A DNA stretch of 64,000 bases from Candidatus Cottocaccamicrobium excrementipullorum (GCA_018713255.1 DVFL01000019.1:62001-126000), one strand, 5' to 3'; positions 1-9,553 are shown, counted from the stretch's first letter. Program-made: numbers and translations. The notes: generated by a model not told the origin, from the letters alone.

Positions 1-586
1 CTTCTCTGCCGTCCTCCAGATAATCATTAAGAGCCTTTTTCGCCACCCGTCCAAAGGGCACCATTCGCTCCTTCTGTTCATCCCGGCAGGTAATAAAACC
101 AACGGTCATATTCAGATCCTGAAGCTTTAAATGCACCAGCTCAGAAACCCGGATTCCCGTGGCATACAAAAGCTCCAGCATAGCCTTGTCCCTGATCTCC
201 TTTGCATTCCTGCCGCAGGGCTGAGCCATCAGACGTTCAATCTCCTCTACCGTAAGAATAACTGGAGCCTTCTTTTCAATCTTTGGCGCTTTCAACAGTT
301 CTGCCGGATCTCTCCGGATTTTTCCACAGACGAATTCATAATGGAAAAACGCTTTGATGGATGCCAATACACGTGATATGGTAGTGGTTGCCCGTCCTTC
401 TCTTTCCAAATAAAAAATGTACGAATTTAGGCTGGTTTTGGTCACCTTCGCCACATCCCGAATCCCTTGATCCTCCAGATAATCGCACAGCTGCAGCAGA
501 TCCCGCTGATAAGATACCTGTGTATTCTTCGATGTTTTTTTTACATCTCTTAAATATTCCACAAAACTTGCTACTTCCCCTACCAT
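1..586 (-). CDS. xerD: Tyrosine recombinase XerD (C-terminus cut by window edge)
   Basis: Site-specific tyrosine recombinase of the XerC/D family, which resolves chromosome dimers at dif during division. The visible 195 residues contain the N-terminal SAM-like core-binding domain (about 1-100, with the SIKAFFHYEF helix) and the start of the catalytic domain; the first catalytic arginine is R146 in ATGIRVSEL. The His-x-x-Arg and Tyr motifs lie beyond position 1. The ATG at 586 has GAGG eight bases upstream. Family XerD proteins are about 295 residues, so roughly 100 are missing. XerD beside spoIIM and nudF is a conserved Firmicutes neighbourhood. XerC or another integrase of this family cannot be formally excluded, but context favours XerD. 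Confidence 0.85.
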   Translation of the reverse strand, partial: MVGEVASFVEYLRDVKKTSKNTQVSYQRDLLQLCDYLEDQGIRDVAKVTKTSLNSYIFYLEREGRATTTISRVLASIKAFFHYEFVCGKIRRDPAELLKAPKIEKKAPVILTVEEIERLMAQPCGRNAKEIRDKAMLELLYATGIRVSELVHLKLQDLNMTVGFITCRDEQKERMVPFGRVAKKALNDYLEDGRE

Positions 587-958
587 CTTTCATCCCTCAT
601 TACATCTTTTCCAACTTTACACTTCTCTGGTATGCGGCGGAAAGCGTCCCCTTCCCGTCTCACCCTAGCCAATCCAAAGAAATATCTCTGTACAGATGAA
701 AACATAGGATCCTTTCGCTTTCACACGAAAAAGACCCTATGCTTATTTTCATCACAAAACAGGCAAATTCAGGCTGGTAAATTACATTATATCCGCAAAT
801 TCCGATAAAATCAAACACATTTTTCCCACTTTTCCCTGTTTTTTTCGCGCTTTACATAAAATATACAAGATCTTGCCAGCCCTTTTTCTCCCACTCCTAT
901 ATCTAGTGTTCCATCTTTTTTTCAAAATAAAATTTCTTTGATGCACGCCCTCAAAAGC
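587..958. other. Intergenic region between spoIIM and xerD
   Basis: A 372-base stretch with no credible gene; the small open frames here are low-complexity or antisense to xerD. It is A/T-rich and should carry the xerD promoter, but I could not settle on a -35/-10 pair. The one clear structure is the imperfect inverted repeat at 695-753, listed separately. Confidence 0.5.
695..753. repeat. Imperfect inverted repeat upstream of xerD
   Basis: Left arm GATGAAAACATAGG (695-708) faces right arm CCTATG-cttA-TTTTCATC (736-753). The pairing is CATAGG/CCTATG plus GATGAAAA/TTTTCATC, with a small bulge on one side. The loop also has short complementarity (CTTTCG with CGAAA). No T-run follows on either strand, so it is not a standard terminator. 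It could be an RNA leader structure or an operator. Confidence 0.45.
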
Positions 959-1513
959 TTAAAGCAGCTGGAGAAAAAAAGGATTGATCCAAGTCTCTGC
1001 TGCTGCTCCCACCGCCAGCACTGCTGCTGCAGCCAAAAAAGCCCCGAGCCGAAGCTTTCGCTCCCGTCCCAGCCCCCACCAGACAAACAGGCCCCAGACA
1101 GGCAAATAAAACAGGCCTTGAGGAAAACAGGACAGAAAAAAACCGGGCAGACCCATCAACCCTTTTTCCGCGGTATACCAGGTAATTGCCCATCCGGTGC
1201 AGAGTCCTCCCCATACTGCCAGCAGCCAATACGCAGGCGCCGCGCACAAGGTTAGACCTAAAATCCAGGCCCCAATCCCCTGACTTTCCCGGCGCTGCAA
1301 AAGATAGAAAAACTTTTCCAAGGTTCCCTCCTGCAGTCTCCATGGTCCCTGGCCCAAGAACCAGATTCCCCACTGGGAAAGAGGGAATCGCTGCCATTCC
1401 CGGCCATAAAGCCAGTTTCCTGCCAGCGTTCCCACCGCAATTCCAAAGAAAAAGCAAATGCTGAATCCTCTTGCAGCCCGATTCTTCTCCCCCTCCCTTC
1501 GAAACATCTTCAT
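959..1513 (-). CDS. spoIIM: Stage II sporulation protein M
   Basis: Integral membrane protein of the DMP (SpoIID/M/P) machine that drives septal peptidoglycan remodelling and engulfment in the mother cell. The 184-residue product has four hydrophobic segments: near residues 15-35 (FSICFFFGIAVGTLAG), 75-105 (GAWILGLTLCAAPAYW), 120-145 (PQGLFYLPVWGLFV) and a C-terminal LAAAAVLAVGAAA stretch. I start at the ATG at 1513 because GAGGG sits seven bases upstream; the frame stays open upstream to 1612 but without a ribosome site. The call rests on topology and on the conserved nudF-spoIIM-xerD neighbourhood more than on single diagnostic residues. Sigma-E control is expected from the family, but I found only a poor -35/-10 match. 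Confidence 0.72.
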   Translation of the reverse strand: MKMFRREGEKNRAARGFSICFFFGIAVGTLAGNWLYGREWQRFPLSQWGIWFLGQGPWRLQEGTLEKFFYLLQRRESQGIGAWILGLTLCAAPAYWLLAVWGGLCTGWAITWYTAEKGLMGLPGFFLSCFPQGLFYLPVWGLFVWWGLGRERKLRLGAFLAAAAVLAVGAAAETWINPFFLQLL

Positions 1514-1659
1514 CAAAAATCCCTCTGCACGATTTTTCTTTTCAGAACAATCTATGCAGAGGGATAACCGCTCATTCGCTCCTGGTTTTCCAACACATCG
1601 CCAAAATTTCATGAGCTAAAATGTGTCTTGGAAGCTGCACTCCTGCCGTAAAGCCAGGT

Positions 1660-2244
1660 CTATTTGGGAATGCTCCTGTATTTTCTGGCATATGCCAGAA
1701 TTGCCGCCATGGTTTTCGCATCGGTAATCTTTCCTGAATAAATCATTTCTTCAAGATCCTGAAGTTCCCACTCCTCCACCTGAATCACCTCATCCTCATC
1801 CAGATGCTGATGAGAAGGCTTTAAATCCCTGGCCAAATAAATATCAATATGCTCATCGCAGAAAGCAATGGTGGTATTAACGCTGATTAAAAATTCCAAA
1901 TTGTCTGTCCGGTATCCGGTTTCCTCTTCAAGCTCTCTGGCAGCACAGTCTCTGGTCGGCTCATCGGGGCTGTCCAGCTTCCCCGCTGGAATTTCCAGGG
2001 TAAATCGATCCAACGCATTTCGATACTGGCGCACCATTATAATTTTTCCCTGATCTGTTACTGGGATTACCGCCGCAGCGCCATCGTGGTGAATGAAATC
2101 CCACCGGCATTCGTGCCCATTAGCCAAAACCCTGTCCTCATAAAATTTTAAAATGGTTCCCTGATACTTAAGCTCCCGGCTAAGACGCACCACCGGCGGC
2201 TTCCCCTGTTCAATTCCAGAAGCATTCCCTTTCTTCTCGTCCAT
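1660..2244 (-). CDS. nudF: ADP-ribose pyrophosphatase (Nudix hydrolase)
   Basis: Hydrolyses ADP-ribose to AMP and ribose-5-phosphate in the cytoplasm. The Nudix box reads GKLDSPDEP followed by RELEEETGY, with all acidic metal ligands (REL.EE.G) present. One extra residue lies in the loop between the first Gly and Glu compared with the usual G-x5-E spacing. The N-terminal half has the family's ILKFYEDRVLANG and IPVTDQGKIIMVRQYR strands. The start at 2244 has AGAGG with a seven-base spacer; the ATG at 2265 (seven residues longer) has a weaker GGAAG. It lies 146 bases upstream of spoIIM on the same strand, as in other Firmicutes. Confidence 0.85.
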   Translation of the reverse strand: MDEKKGNASGIEQGKPPVVRLSRELKYQGTILKFYEDRVLANGHECRWDFIHHDGAAAVIPVTDQGKIIMVRQYRNALDRFTLEIPAGKLDSPDEPTRDCAARELEEETGYRTDNLEFLISVNTTIAFCDEHIDIYLARDLKPSHQHLDEDEVIQVEEWELQDLEEMIYSGKITDAKTMAAILAYARKYRSIPK

Positions 2245-2302
2245 CCCGTTTCCTCTCTTTCCCATTTTATGTTTTCTTCCTTCAGCCTTCTTCTGCAGAA
2301 AA

Positions 2303-3094
2303 CTACAAGGTTTTGCATTGTTCGTAGCAGGCGTCAGTCGCTTTCATGATCGCATTCCGAAAGCCCCACTGCTCCAAAGCCTCCACAGCCGCAATGGTTG
2401 TTCCGCCAGGGGAGCATACCATATCCTTCAGTTCTCCTGGATGCATTCCCGTTTCCAGCACCATCTTGGCGCTGCCTAAAACCGTCTGGGCTGCCATCTC
2501 ATAGGCATCTTTCCTGGGAAGTCCGCATTTCACCGCACCGTCCGCCAGCGCCTCAATAAACATATATACATAAGCCGGGGAACTTCCGCTGGCGCAAGCT
2601 ACCGCATCCATCAGCCGCTCTTCCACCCGCTTCATCCTGCCAAAGGAAGTGAAAAATCGAGTAATCACCTCTTTTTCTTCTGGGGTAAATGCGCTGTCTT
2701 CAAAACATACTCCCGTCATTCCCTCTCCCAAAAGAGCTGGCGTATTCGGCATCGCCCTCACATATCGTTTATCCTCTCCCAGCATCTCCCGAAGATAATC
2801 GATGGTCTTTCCAGGAGCGATGGAAATAATCACCTCTTCCGCCTTCAGGTGAGGAAGAATTTCCGTCAAAACTGTCTCGTAATACTGAGGCTTAATCGCA
2901 AGCACCAGGTAATCTGCCCGCTTTGCACATTCTCCGTTAGACGCCACGCTGGCCACTCCTGTTTCTTTCTCCATGGCCGCCCTTCGTCCTTCATCCACAT
3001 CCGTGAACACCAGCTCCTCCGGCAAAAATCCATGACTTAACAGCCCTTTCATAATAGCTGTTCCCATATTTCCCATTCCAATAAATCCAATCAT
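2303..3094 (-). CDS. proC: Pyrroline-5-carboxylate reductase
   Basis: Last step of proline biosynthesis: NAD(P)H-dependent reduction of pyrroline-5-carboxylate to L-proline. The 263 residues match the usual length. The Rossmann motif GFIGMGNMG is at residues 3-11, and the C-terminal dimerisation/substrate domain has the PROSITE-type CSPGGTTIAAVEAL region. AGGAGG lies ten bases before the ATG. It stands between nudF and the rny terminator, so it probably has its own promoter in the 90-base gap. No proA or proB is in the window. Confidence 0.93.
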   Translation of the reverse strand: MIGFIGMGNMGTAIMKGLLSHGFLPEELVFTDVDEGRRAAMEKETGVASVASNGECAKRADYLVLAIKPQYYETVLTEILPHLKAEEVIISIAPGKTIDYLREMLGEDKRYVRAMPNTPALLGEGMTGVCFEDSAFTPEEKEVITRFFTSFGRMKRVEERLMDAVACASGSSPAYVYMFIEALADGAVKCGLPRKDAYEMAAQTVLGSAKMVLETGMHPGELKDMVCSPGGTTIAAVEALEQWGFRNAIMKATDACYEQCKTL

Positions 3095-3123
3095 TGTTAT
3101 TACTCCTCCTGTCCTTGTGAAAC

Positions 3124-3155
3124 AAAAAAGAGACCGCAGAATCTTTCCTGCAGCC
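3124..3155 (-). terminator. Intrinsic terminator of rny
   Basis: On the minus strand an 8-bp stem GGCTGCAG/CTGCGGTC (two G-T pairs) with an eight-base loop is followed by TCTTTTTT. It lies directly after the rny stop codon and before proC. Confidence 0.8.
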
Positions 3156-3184
3156 TCCTTTGCTGATTTGCTTCGTTGCTTTTC

Positions 3185-4726
3185 CTATTTTGCATAATCC
3201 GTAACTCTTGACTCACGGATTACATTTACCTTAATCTGTCCTGGATATTCCAGATCGTTTTCGATCCGCTTGGAAATATCCCTGGCAAGGAGCACCATAT
3301 CATCATCGCTCACCTGCTCGGGAACAACCATTACCCGGATCTCCCGTCCTGCCTGAATGGCAAAAGATTTATCCACTCCCTTAAAGGAATTGGCAATATC
3401 TTCTAACTGTTTTAATCGATTCGTATATGTTTCCAGTGTCTCTCTTCTTGCCCCTGGCCTTGCGGCTGATATCGTATCTGCCGCCTGCACAATACAGGCA
3501 ATTAAACTCTGGGGCTCAACGTCTCCATGATGGGCTTCCACTGCATTAATCACCACAGCAGACTCCCGATATTTCCGGCACAGCTCAACGCCCAGCTGCA
3601 CATGAGTGCCTTCATGTTCATGGTCAACGGATTTACCGATGTCATGTAATAAACCGGCCCGCTTAGCCACACGCACATCCAGCCCCAGCTCTCCCGCAAG
3701 AAGTCCGGCAAGCTGTGCTACTTCAATAGAATGCTTTAACGCGTTCTGGCCATAGCTGGTCCTGAATTTCATTTTGCCAAGAAGCTTAATCAACTCGGGA
3801 TGAATTCCGTGAACCCCTGCTTCCAATGCAGCGGCCTCTCCTTCTTCCCGCATCATATTCTCCACTTCTTTTTGAGCTTTTTCCACCATCTCTTCGATTC
3901 TAGCCGGATGAATCCGCCCGTCTACAATCAAACGCTCTAATGCAATTCTCGCTACCTCTCTTCGAATTGGATCAAATCCGGATAATACGACGGCCTCTGG
4001 AGTATCATCAATAATCAGCTCCACGCCGGTCATGGTCTCTAATGTACGGATATTTCGGCCTTCTCGTCCGATGATCCGGCCTTTCATCTCATCATTAGGA
4101 AGCTGCACTACCGATACAGTAGACTCGGCAACATGATCCGCAGCGCATCTCTGGATGGCTGTCACAATATAATCCCGAGCCTTTCGGTCTGCTTCTTCCC
4201 TGGCTTTGTTTTCCAGTTCTTTTACTAACTTTGCAGTATCGTGTTTTACATCGTCTTCAACAGATTTTAAAAGATATTCTTTCGCCTGTTCGGAGGTCAG
4301 TCCTGAAATCTTCTCCAGTTCCTGTATCCCCTTATCATAAAGCGCATCCACCTCCGCGCTTCTTTTATTCAGGGCATCCTCTCTCTGCTGTAAACCTGCT
4401 TCCCTCTTCTCAAGGGATTCTGCTTTCTTTTCTACATTCTCTTCCTTACTTAATACACGTCGCTCATAACGCTGAAGTTCTGCTCTTCTTTCCTTGGTCT
4501 CTTTTTCCAGCTCATTCTTAGTCTTTAATGACTCTTCTTTCGCTTCCAGGAGAGCTTCTCTCTTCTTTGTCTCTGCTACCTTTAATGCTTCGTCTATTAT
4601 CTCCCTGGATTTTTCTTCCGCAGAGCCAACCTTGCTTTCATAAGATTTTTTCTGATAGGAAGTCGCAGCGATCCAGGCAATAGCAGCAACGATAATACAT
4701 GCAACCAATGCGATTAACGGTGACAC
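3185..4726 (-). CDS. rny: Ribonuclease Y
   Basis: Membrane-anchored endoribonuclease that initiates mRNA decay in Firmicutes. Architecture in order: N-terminal transmembrane helix (residues 2-22), a long charged coiled coil (about 30-180), a KH RNA-binding domain with the GREGRN loop at 220-225, and an HD phosphohydrolase domain with HD at 361-362. The length of 513 is typical (about 520). The start codon is GTG with GGAGG seven bases upstream. It sits downstream of recA-recX but has its own promoter (4774-4802) and terminator (3124-3155). Confidence 0.95.
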   Translation of the reverse strand: MSPLIALVACIIVAAIAWIAATSYQKKSYESKVGSAEEKSREIIDEALKVAETKKREALLEAKEESLKTKNELEKETKERRAELQRYERRVLSKEENVEKKAESLEKREAGLQQREDALNKRSAEVDALYDKGIQELEKISGLTSEQAKEYLLKSVEDDVKHDTAKLVKELENKAREEADRKARDYIVTAIQRCAADHVAESTVSVVQLPNDEMKGRIIGREGRNIRTLETMTGVELIIDDTPEAVVLSGFDPIRREVARIALERLIVDGRIHPARIEEMVEKAQKEVENMMREEGEAAALEAGVHGIHPELIKLLGKMKFRTSYGQNALKHSIEVAQLAGLLAGELGLDVRVAKRAGLLHDIGKSVDHEHEGTHVQLGVELCRKYRESAVVINAVEAHHGDVEPQSLIACIVQAADTISAARPGARRETLETYTNRLKQLEDIANSFKGVDKSFAIQAGREIRVMVVPEQVSDDDMVLLARDISKRIENDLEYPGQIKVNVIRESRVTDYAK

Positions 4727-4773
4727 AGGAGCACCTCCTTATTTAATTTTCATTGTACGAATACAACAGTATA

Positions 4774-4802
4774 AGTTTAAACGGTTTTCGGTATTATGTC
4801 AA
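4774..4802 (-). promoter_or_regulatory. Sigma-A promoter of rny
   Basis: TTGACA (complement of 4797-4802), a 17-base spacer, then TAAACT (complement of 4774-4779). Perfect -35, four of six in the -10, about 45 bases before the GTG start. Confidence 0.6.
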
Positions 4803-4859
4803 GTATATAAACAAGATTTCCGTTCTATTCGGACAATTTGAACAATAAGGAGGAAACTC

Positions 4860-5543
4860 TCAGGAAATTTCATCATCCAACAAACTGCTTCTCGTTTTGA
4901 CAGAACCTTTTACAGGCGGCTGCAGGATTTCCACCGCAATCTGCCACCTGTTCACAGCCGATGAAATTCTCTCCCATGAGTATCCTTTTCTGGCCAGCAT
5001 GGAAGTCAGCCGAATATAGTGCTTCTGCTCCATCGTCTGCCCAGGATGGATTCCCTTCTTTCGGATCAAATCATCAATCTGACCGTCTTCATCCACCGGC
5101 AGCTCCTCAAGGGCTTCTCGAATCACTTCATGGGGAAACCCCTTTGCCGTCATGGATAAGGCCAGCTTTCGCCGGCTCATTTTCCGGCTTTCCTGTTCTG
5201 CATAACGAAGACCATAGGCCCGGTCATCCAGGTAATGGTATCCTTTCGCCATCTGAAGAGCATCCTGAATGGCCTCTTCAGGGTACCCTTCCCGAATCAG
5301 AAGCTTCCGAAGCTGCTCTTCCGTCTTATCTGAAGCCAGAAGAGCCTTCAGCACTCGCTCCCTGGCGCCCGGCTTCAAGACGGATTCCATGAGACGGTGC
5401 ATCTGCTCCTCATCCAGTACGCTTCCTTCCTGAATGCCAAAGGCAGAAATCTCCTCATGGCGCAAAATAAGCATCTGCTCTTCATCCAGCCACACCCGGC
5501 ATCGCTTCCTTCCCAGAGGCTGGACGGAGGTTACCCTCCTCAC
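4860..5543 (-). CDS. recX: Regulatory protein RecX
   Basis: RecX binds RecA filaments and modulates their activity. The protein has three-helix tandem repeats such as [31 protein letters not shown] and [19 protein letters not shown], which are RecX-family features. At 227 residues it is within the range of Firmicutes RecX. Its ATG overlaps the recA stop by four bases (ATGA), indicating translational coupling, so it shares the LexA-controlled recA transcript. Confidence 0.88.
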   Translation of the reverse strand: MRRVTSVQPLGRKRCRVWLDEEQMLILRHEEISAFGIQEGSVLDEEQMHRLMESVLKPGARERVLKALLASDKTEEQLRKLLIREGYPEEAIQDALQMAKGYHYLDDRAYGLRYAEQESRKMSRRKLALSMTAKGFPHEVIREALEELPVDEDGQIDDLIRKKGIHPGQTMEQKHYIRLTSMLARKGYSWERISSAVNRWQIAVEILQPPVKGSVKTRSSLLDDEIS

Positions 5544-6586
5544 TCATCCATCTCCCCGGCTTCAGGACTCTTGGCCTCGGTTGCTTCATCTGTCTCCAGA
5601 CCATATCTCACTCTTACTTTATGCTCTATCTCATCCCGAATCTCAGGGTTATCGTGGAGATAATTCTTTGCATTTTCCCGACCCTGGCCGATCTTTGCAC
5701 CGTTATAAGCATACCATGCGCCGCTCTTTTCTACGATATTTTCCTTAGCCGCCAAATCTAAAATGTCTCCGTCTGTAGAAATGCCCTTGCCGAACATGAT
5801 ATCAAACTCCGCTTCCTTAAAGGGCGGAGCGATTTTATTCTTTACCACTTTCACCCTGACCCGGTTGCCAATGACCTCGCCTCCCTGCTTCAAGGACTCA
5901 ATACGGCGTACGTCCAGCCGCACTGAGGAGTAAAACTTCAGCGCCCGTCCTCCGGTAGTCGTCTCCGGATTTCCAAACATTACGCCTACTTTCTCCCGAA
6001 GCTGGTTGATGAAAATCACAATACAGTTGGACTTGCTGATCACGGCAGTTAACTTTCTCAGCGCCTGAGACATCAGACGAGCCTGAAGACCTACGTGGGA
6101 ATCTCCCATATCGCCGTCGATCTCCGCCTTGGGAACCAGTGCAGCCACAGAATCCACAATCACAATATCTACCGCCCCGGAACGAACCATAGTCTCCGTA
6201 ATCTCCAAAGCCTGCTCTCCATTATCCGGCTGAGAAATGTAAAGCTCGTCGATATTCACGCCGATATTCTTGGCATAAACCGGGTCAAGAGCATGCTCAG
6301 CATCAATAAAACCGGCAATTCCGCCCCGCTTCTGCACTTCCGCCACCATATGCAGAGCTACCGTAGTCTTTCCGCTGGACTCCGGTCCATAAATCTCCAC
6401 AATTCTTCCCTTAGGCACACCGCCAAGTCCCAGCGCAATATCCAAGCTCAAGGAGCCGGTGGGAACTGTTTCAATATTCATATGAGCGCCTGAATCCCCA
6501 AGCTTCATCACCGAACCTTTTCCATAGGCCTTCTCAATCTGGGTAATGGCTGCATCAAGGGCCTTCAGCTTTTCTTCTCTCTCCAT
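5540..6586 (-). CDS. recA: Recombinase RecA
   Basis: ATP-dependent strand-exchange protein and co-protease for LexA. It shows Walker A GPESSGKT, Walker B-type [12 protein letters not shown], the L2 region with [16 protein letters not shown], and the acidic C-terminal tail. I start at the ATG at 6586 (348 residues, the Bacillus length) because GGAGG lies five bases upstream. The upstream in-frame ATG at 6598 has no ribosome site; its own codons contain the GGAGG. Transcription is from the promoter at 6641-6669 with a LexA box at 6614-6627. recX overlaps its end. Confidence 0.97.
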   Translation of the reverse strand: MEREEKLKALDAAITQIEKAYGKGSVMKLGDSGAHMNIETVPTGSLSLDIALGLGGVPKGRIVEIYGPESSGKTTVALHMVAEVQKRGGIAGFIDAEHALDPVYAKNIGVNIDELYISQPDNGEQALEITETMVRSGAVDIVIVDSVAALVPKAEIDGDMGDSHVGLQARLMSQALRKLTAVISKSNCIVIFINQLREKVGVMFGNPETTTGGRALKFYSSVRLDVRRIESLKQGGEVIGNRVRVKVVKNKIAPPFKEAEFDIMFGKGISTDGDILDLAAKENIVEKSGAWYAYNGAKIGQGRENAKNYLHDNPEIRDEIEHKVRVRYGLETDEATEAKSPEAGEMDE

Positions 6587-6613
6587 ATCTTCCTCCATGC
6601 TTAAAACTCAATG

Positions 6614-6627
6614 TGAACAAATGTTCG
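6614..6627 (-). promoter_or_regulatory. LexA/DinR operator (SOS box) before recA
   Basis: On the minus strand CGAACATTTGTTCA, which fits the Gram-positive SOS consensus CGAACRNRYGTTYC in nearly every position. It lies just downstream of the recA -10 element, where bound LexA would block initiation. Confidence 0.85.
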
Positions 6628-6640
6628 CTTCTGGTAATTG

Positions 6641-6669
6641 ATTATAGTATAAAAGAACCGGGAAGTCAA
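6641..6669 (-). promoter_or_regulatory. Sigma-A promoter of recA
   Basis: TTGACT (complement of 6664-6669), a 17-base spacer and a perfect TATAAT (complement of 6641-6646), directly upstream of the SOS box. Confidence 0.82.
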
Positions 6670-6856
6670 CTGCTTCCCGTGATTTTCTGTGACCTCATCC
6701 TCCTGGCCGCCAGCAGTTTTCCGTTCCTCTCTGTTCTGTTTTCAGAATAACACGTCAGCTTCAAAAAAGCAAGATAATTTTCCATTTTTTTACAATTTTA
6801 TCTCCTGTCCCTGCGGCCTTCAGCCCTTCAGCGATTGTCCCAGAGCAGCCTCATAC

Positions 6857-6891
6857 AAAAAAAACTGCCGCAGCGTTCTCTTCTGCGGCAG
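6857..6891 (-). terminator. Intrinsic terminator downstream of the YuiD-like gene
   Basis: Perfect 9-bp stem CTGCCGCAG/CTGCGGCAG with a nine-base loop, followed on the minus strand by a run of eight T. It sits about 40 bases after the stop of the 6932-7396 gene, in the 330-base gap before the recA promoter. I see nothing else in that gap. Confidence 0.88.
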
Positions 6892-6931
6892 CCATATCTG
6901 CGGCTCTTTTTCTGCCCCGAGTGTTTATCTC

Positions 6932-7396
6932 TCAGGAATAATAAAACTGGTCAATCGCCAAAGTCAGTCCGATTCCCAGCACTGCACCGGCAAATACCTG
7001 AAGAGGTGTATGCCCCACATACTCCTTAAGCCGTTCCTGAATCACCTCTCCGCTGAGCTTCAGGGGATTTTCCAGCAAAATAGTATTTAACAGCTTCGCC
7101 TGTTTCCCCGTCTCCCGGCGGACTCCCATGGCATCATACATTACAATCATGGCAAGGACAAAACTGACGGCAAATTCAAAGGATCCTGCTCCATATCTGA
7201 TCCATGAGGCCGCCGTCAAACTGCATACTGTAGATGAATGGGAACTAGGCATTCCGCCTGAACCGAAAAGCCGCTCCGCGTTAAAATTTTTATTCAGGAC
7301 ACAATCGATAATGGTTTTCAGCACCTGGGCTGCGGTCCATCCAATGACTGAACTTACTAAAACCTGATTTTCCAGAATTTCCTGCCAAATACTCAT
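6932..7396 (-). CDS. Divergent PAP2 family protein (YuiD-like)
   Basis: Small integral membrane protein of the divergent PAP2 (DUF212) family. Its 154 residues include the family core GSGGMPSSHSSTVCSL (about residues 46-61), a PAP2-like phosphatase motif, then VMYDAMGVRRETGKQA and GHTPLQVFAGAVLGIG near the C-terminus. Three to four hydrophobic segments are visible. Lipid or prenyl-phosphate phosphatase activity is suspected for the family, but the substrate is not established. An AGGAT element precedes the ATG. Transcription appears monocistronic, ending at 6857-6891. Confidence 0.85.
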   Translation of the reverse strand: MSIWQEILENQVLVSSVIGWTAAQVLKTIIDCVLNKNFNAERLFGSGGMPSSHSSTVCSLTAASWIRYGAGSFEFAVSFVLAMIVMYDAMGVRRETGKQAKLLNTILLENPLKLSGEVIQERLKEYVGHTPLQVFAGAVLGIGLTLAIDQFYYS

Positions 7397-7466
7397 GCTA
7401 TCCTACTTTCTGTCTGTATAATTTCCGCCGGCAAGGCGGCTGCTGATACAAGCCTCTCTGCTGCTT

Positions 7467-8042
7467 TCATCCAAGTCTTCTGCGCAGAAGAACATTCCAG
7501 GCAAACCAGCTGCGGACCTGAAGCGCCGTCTCCGTAAGGCTGCACAGCTTATCTGCATAAACCACAGCAAAGCCTGCTCTGGTTTTGGGCGGAACAGGAG
7601 TCAGGGGCCACATATGATGAAGAATAATATCCCCTTCCTCAGAAGACAGCTGAAAATATTTACTGGCGTTATTGTAGGCCGTTCTTGGATGGGTAAAGCC
7701 GTGAAAACGCTCACCCGTCTCCCTGCCCCAGGTATGCCAGTCATAAAGGAACATATCATGCAGCAGCCCCGCCCTGGCAGCCTCTCTGCTGTTTCCCCCA
7801 TACTTTCTGCAGATTTGATAACTCAAATACGAAACTTGTATGCAATGTGCCCGGCATGTGGTGCTGCCGTGCTGAATATATTGCTCCATGGACAAAAACA
7901 CCGGATGGGTAATAATATCCTGAACGCAAGCCATGTATTCTTTATCTTCAAGATACTTCTCCTGTTCCATCCACGTGGCATCGGCGGCCCAGCGGGCCGC
8001 CGTCTTTCTCTCATTAAGGTAATGCTCTAGTTTTCTCTCCAT
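7467..8042 (-). CDS. HD-domain phosphohydrolase family protein
   Basis: Cytoplasmic HD-superfamily protein with the metal-binding His-Asp pair in GLLHDMFLYDW (near residue 94), an upstream histidine in TTCRAHCIQVSYLSY and a downstream ILHHMWPLTPVPP histidine pair. The C-terminal SLTETALQV helix closes the domain. The 191-residue length and the hydrolysable-phosphate fold resemble small stand-alone HD proteins from Clostridia; no nucleotide specificity can be read. AGGAG lies ten bases before the ATG. It is 70 bases before the YuiD-like gene on the same strand, so the two may be co-transcribed. Confidence 0.75.
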   Translation of the reverse strand: MERKLEHYLNERKTAARWAADATWMEQEKYLEDKEYMACVQDIITHPVFLSMEQYIQHGSTTCRAHCIQVSYLSYQICRKYGGNSREAARAGLLHDMFLYDWHTWGRETGERFHGFTHPRTAYNNASKYFQLSSEEGDIILHHMWPLTPVPPKTRAGFAVVYADKLCSLTETALQVRSWFAWNVLLRRRLG

Positions 8043-8107
8043 CGGCTCTGCTCTCCTTCCGATGCCCCTGGAAATTTCTCCAGTCCACAGCTGCCTGACG
8101 GCAGATC

Positions 8108-9553
8108 TTAATAACCAATCAGCCAGTCATACAGCTCCTGATACTTCACAGCCGATGAATGCCAGGAGAAATCCTTAGCCATTCCCCGGTCGATAATCTT
8201 ATTCCACTCCCGCTTCTTATCGTAGTACACATACTTTGCATAGCGGATGCTTCCTAACATTTCATGAGCATTGTAATTAGCGAAGGAAAATCCGGTGCCG
8301 GTTCCTTCATACTCATTATACGGCTCTACCGTGTCCTTCAGACCGCCGGTCTCCCGGACAATAGGAACAGTGCCGTAACGAAGGGCAATCAGCTGACTTA
8401 AACCGCAGGGCTCGAACAGAGAGGGCATTAAGAAAGCATCGCAGGATGCATAAATCTTATGGGCCATCGCATCCGAATAATAAATCTGAGCGGATACCCG
8501 GTCATTATACTTCCAGTCATAATGGCGGAACATATTCTCGTAGCGTTCATCGCCAGTGCCCAGCACAACCAGCTGCACATCATCGGTACAGATCTCATCC
8601 ATCACACACTGAATCAGATCTAATCCCTTCTGATCTGTCAGGCGAGAAACAATGCCGATCATAAACTTGCGGTCATCCTGCTGAAGACCAAGCTCTGCCT
8701 GAAGAGCCCGCTTATTTTTTACCTTTTCCTTGCGGAAATTCTTGGCGTTGTAATTCTGGGCGATGATTTTATCTGTCTCCGGATTAAACTCATCATAATC
8801 AATGCCGTTTACGATTCCCCGAAGGCTGTTGGATCTGGCCCGCATCAGGCCGTCTAATCCCTCGCCGTAGAACGGCGTCTTGATTTCCTCTGCATAAGTG
8901 CTGCTTACGGTGGTGATGGCGTCTGCAAATACGATGCCGCCCTTCAGCATATTTCCATCCTTGTACGCCTCCAGCTTATCTGGAGTAAAATAATAATCCG
9001 GCAGACCGGACAGCCGCTGGATGGTCTTTACATCCCAAACTCCCTGGAATTTTAAATTATGGATGGTAATCACCGACTTCATATTCCGGAAGAATTCACC
9101 CTCATGGAACTTATCCTTCAGGTGAACAGGAATCAGGCCGGTCTGCCAGTCATGGCAATGCACCACATCCGGCTGGAAACCAATAACCGGAAGGGCAGAT
9201 AACGCGGCTTTGGAGAAAAATGCAAACTTCTCCAGGTCGTTATACCAGTCACCGTAAGGCTTTGGTCCGCAGAAATAGCTTTCGTTGTCAATAAAGTAAA
9301 AGGTGATTCCGTCATATACGTACTGAAGAATGCCTACATACCGGCTCTGGCCCAGATAATCCATGTAAAAATGGTTCACATACTGCATCTGGTTGCGCCA
9401 CTCTTCCTTTATACAAAGATATTTTGGGATCATTACCCGAACATCAAAATATTCCTTATCAAAACATTTGGGAAGAGATCCAACTACGTCTGCAAGCCCG
9501 CCGGTTTTAATAAATGGAACCGCTTCCGATGCCACAAATAATATCTTTTTCAT
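8108..9553 (-). CDS. glgA: Glycogen synthase (ADP-glucose, GT5)
   Basis: Transfers glucose from ADP-glucose to the growing alpha-1,4-glucan. N-terminal ADP-glucose motif KTGGLADVVGSLPK (residues 16-29), GT-B hinge, and C-terminal EPCGLSQLIALRYGT followed by ETGGLKDTV, the conserved E-x7-E donor-binding region. The length of 481 is normal (about 477). GGGAGG precedes the ATG by seven bases, and a TATACT -10-like element lies at 9604-9609. No other glg gene is in the window, so it is unlinked from the usual glgBCD cluster. Confidence 0.93.
   Translation of the reverse strand: MKKILFVASEAVPFIKTGGLADVVGSLPKCFDKEYFDVRVMIPKYLCIKEEWRNQMQYVNHFYMDYLGQSRYVGILQYVYDGITFYFIDNESYFCGPKPYGDWYNDLEKFAFFSKAALSALPVIGFQPDVVHCHDWQTGLIPVHLKDKFHEGEFFRNMKSVITIHNLKFQGVWDVKTIQRLSGLPDYYFTPDKLEAYKDGNMLKGGIVFADAITTVSSTYAEEIKTPFYGEGLDGLMRARSNSLRGIVNGIDYDEFNPETDKIIAQNYNAKNFRKEKVKNKRALQAELGLQQDDRKFMIGIVSRLTDQKGLDLIQCVMDEICTDDVQLVVLGTGDERYENMFRHYDWKYNDRVSAQIYYSDAMAHKIYASCDAFLMPSLFEPCGLSQLIALRYGTVPIVRETGGLKDTVEPYNEYEGTGTGFSFANYNAHEMLGSIRYAKYVYYDKKREWNKIIDRGMAKDFSWHSSAVKYQELYDWLIGY

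Noticed and set aside
336-699. Two open frames at the xerD start
   Set aside because: Both are out of frame with the true xerD reading frame, which runs from 586 off the window edge and carries recombinase motifs.
951-1464. Overlapping open frames on both strands of spoIIM
   Set aside because: They are proline/arginine- or tryptophan-rich shadows in other frames with no ribosome sites or family features.
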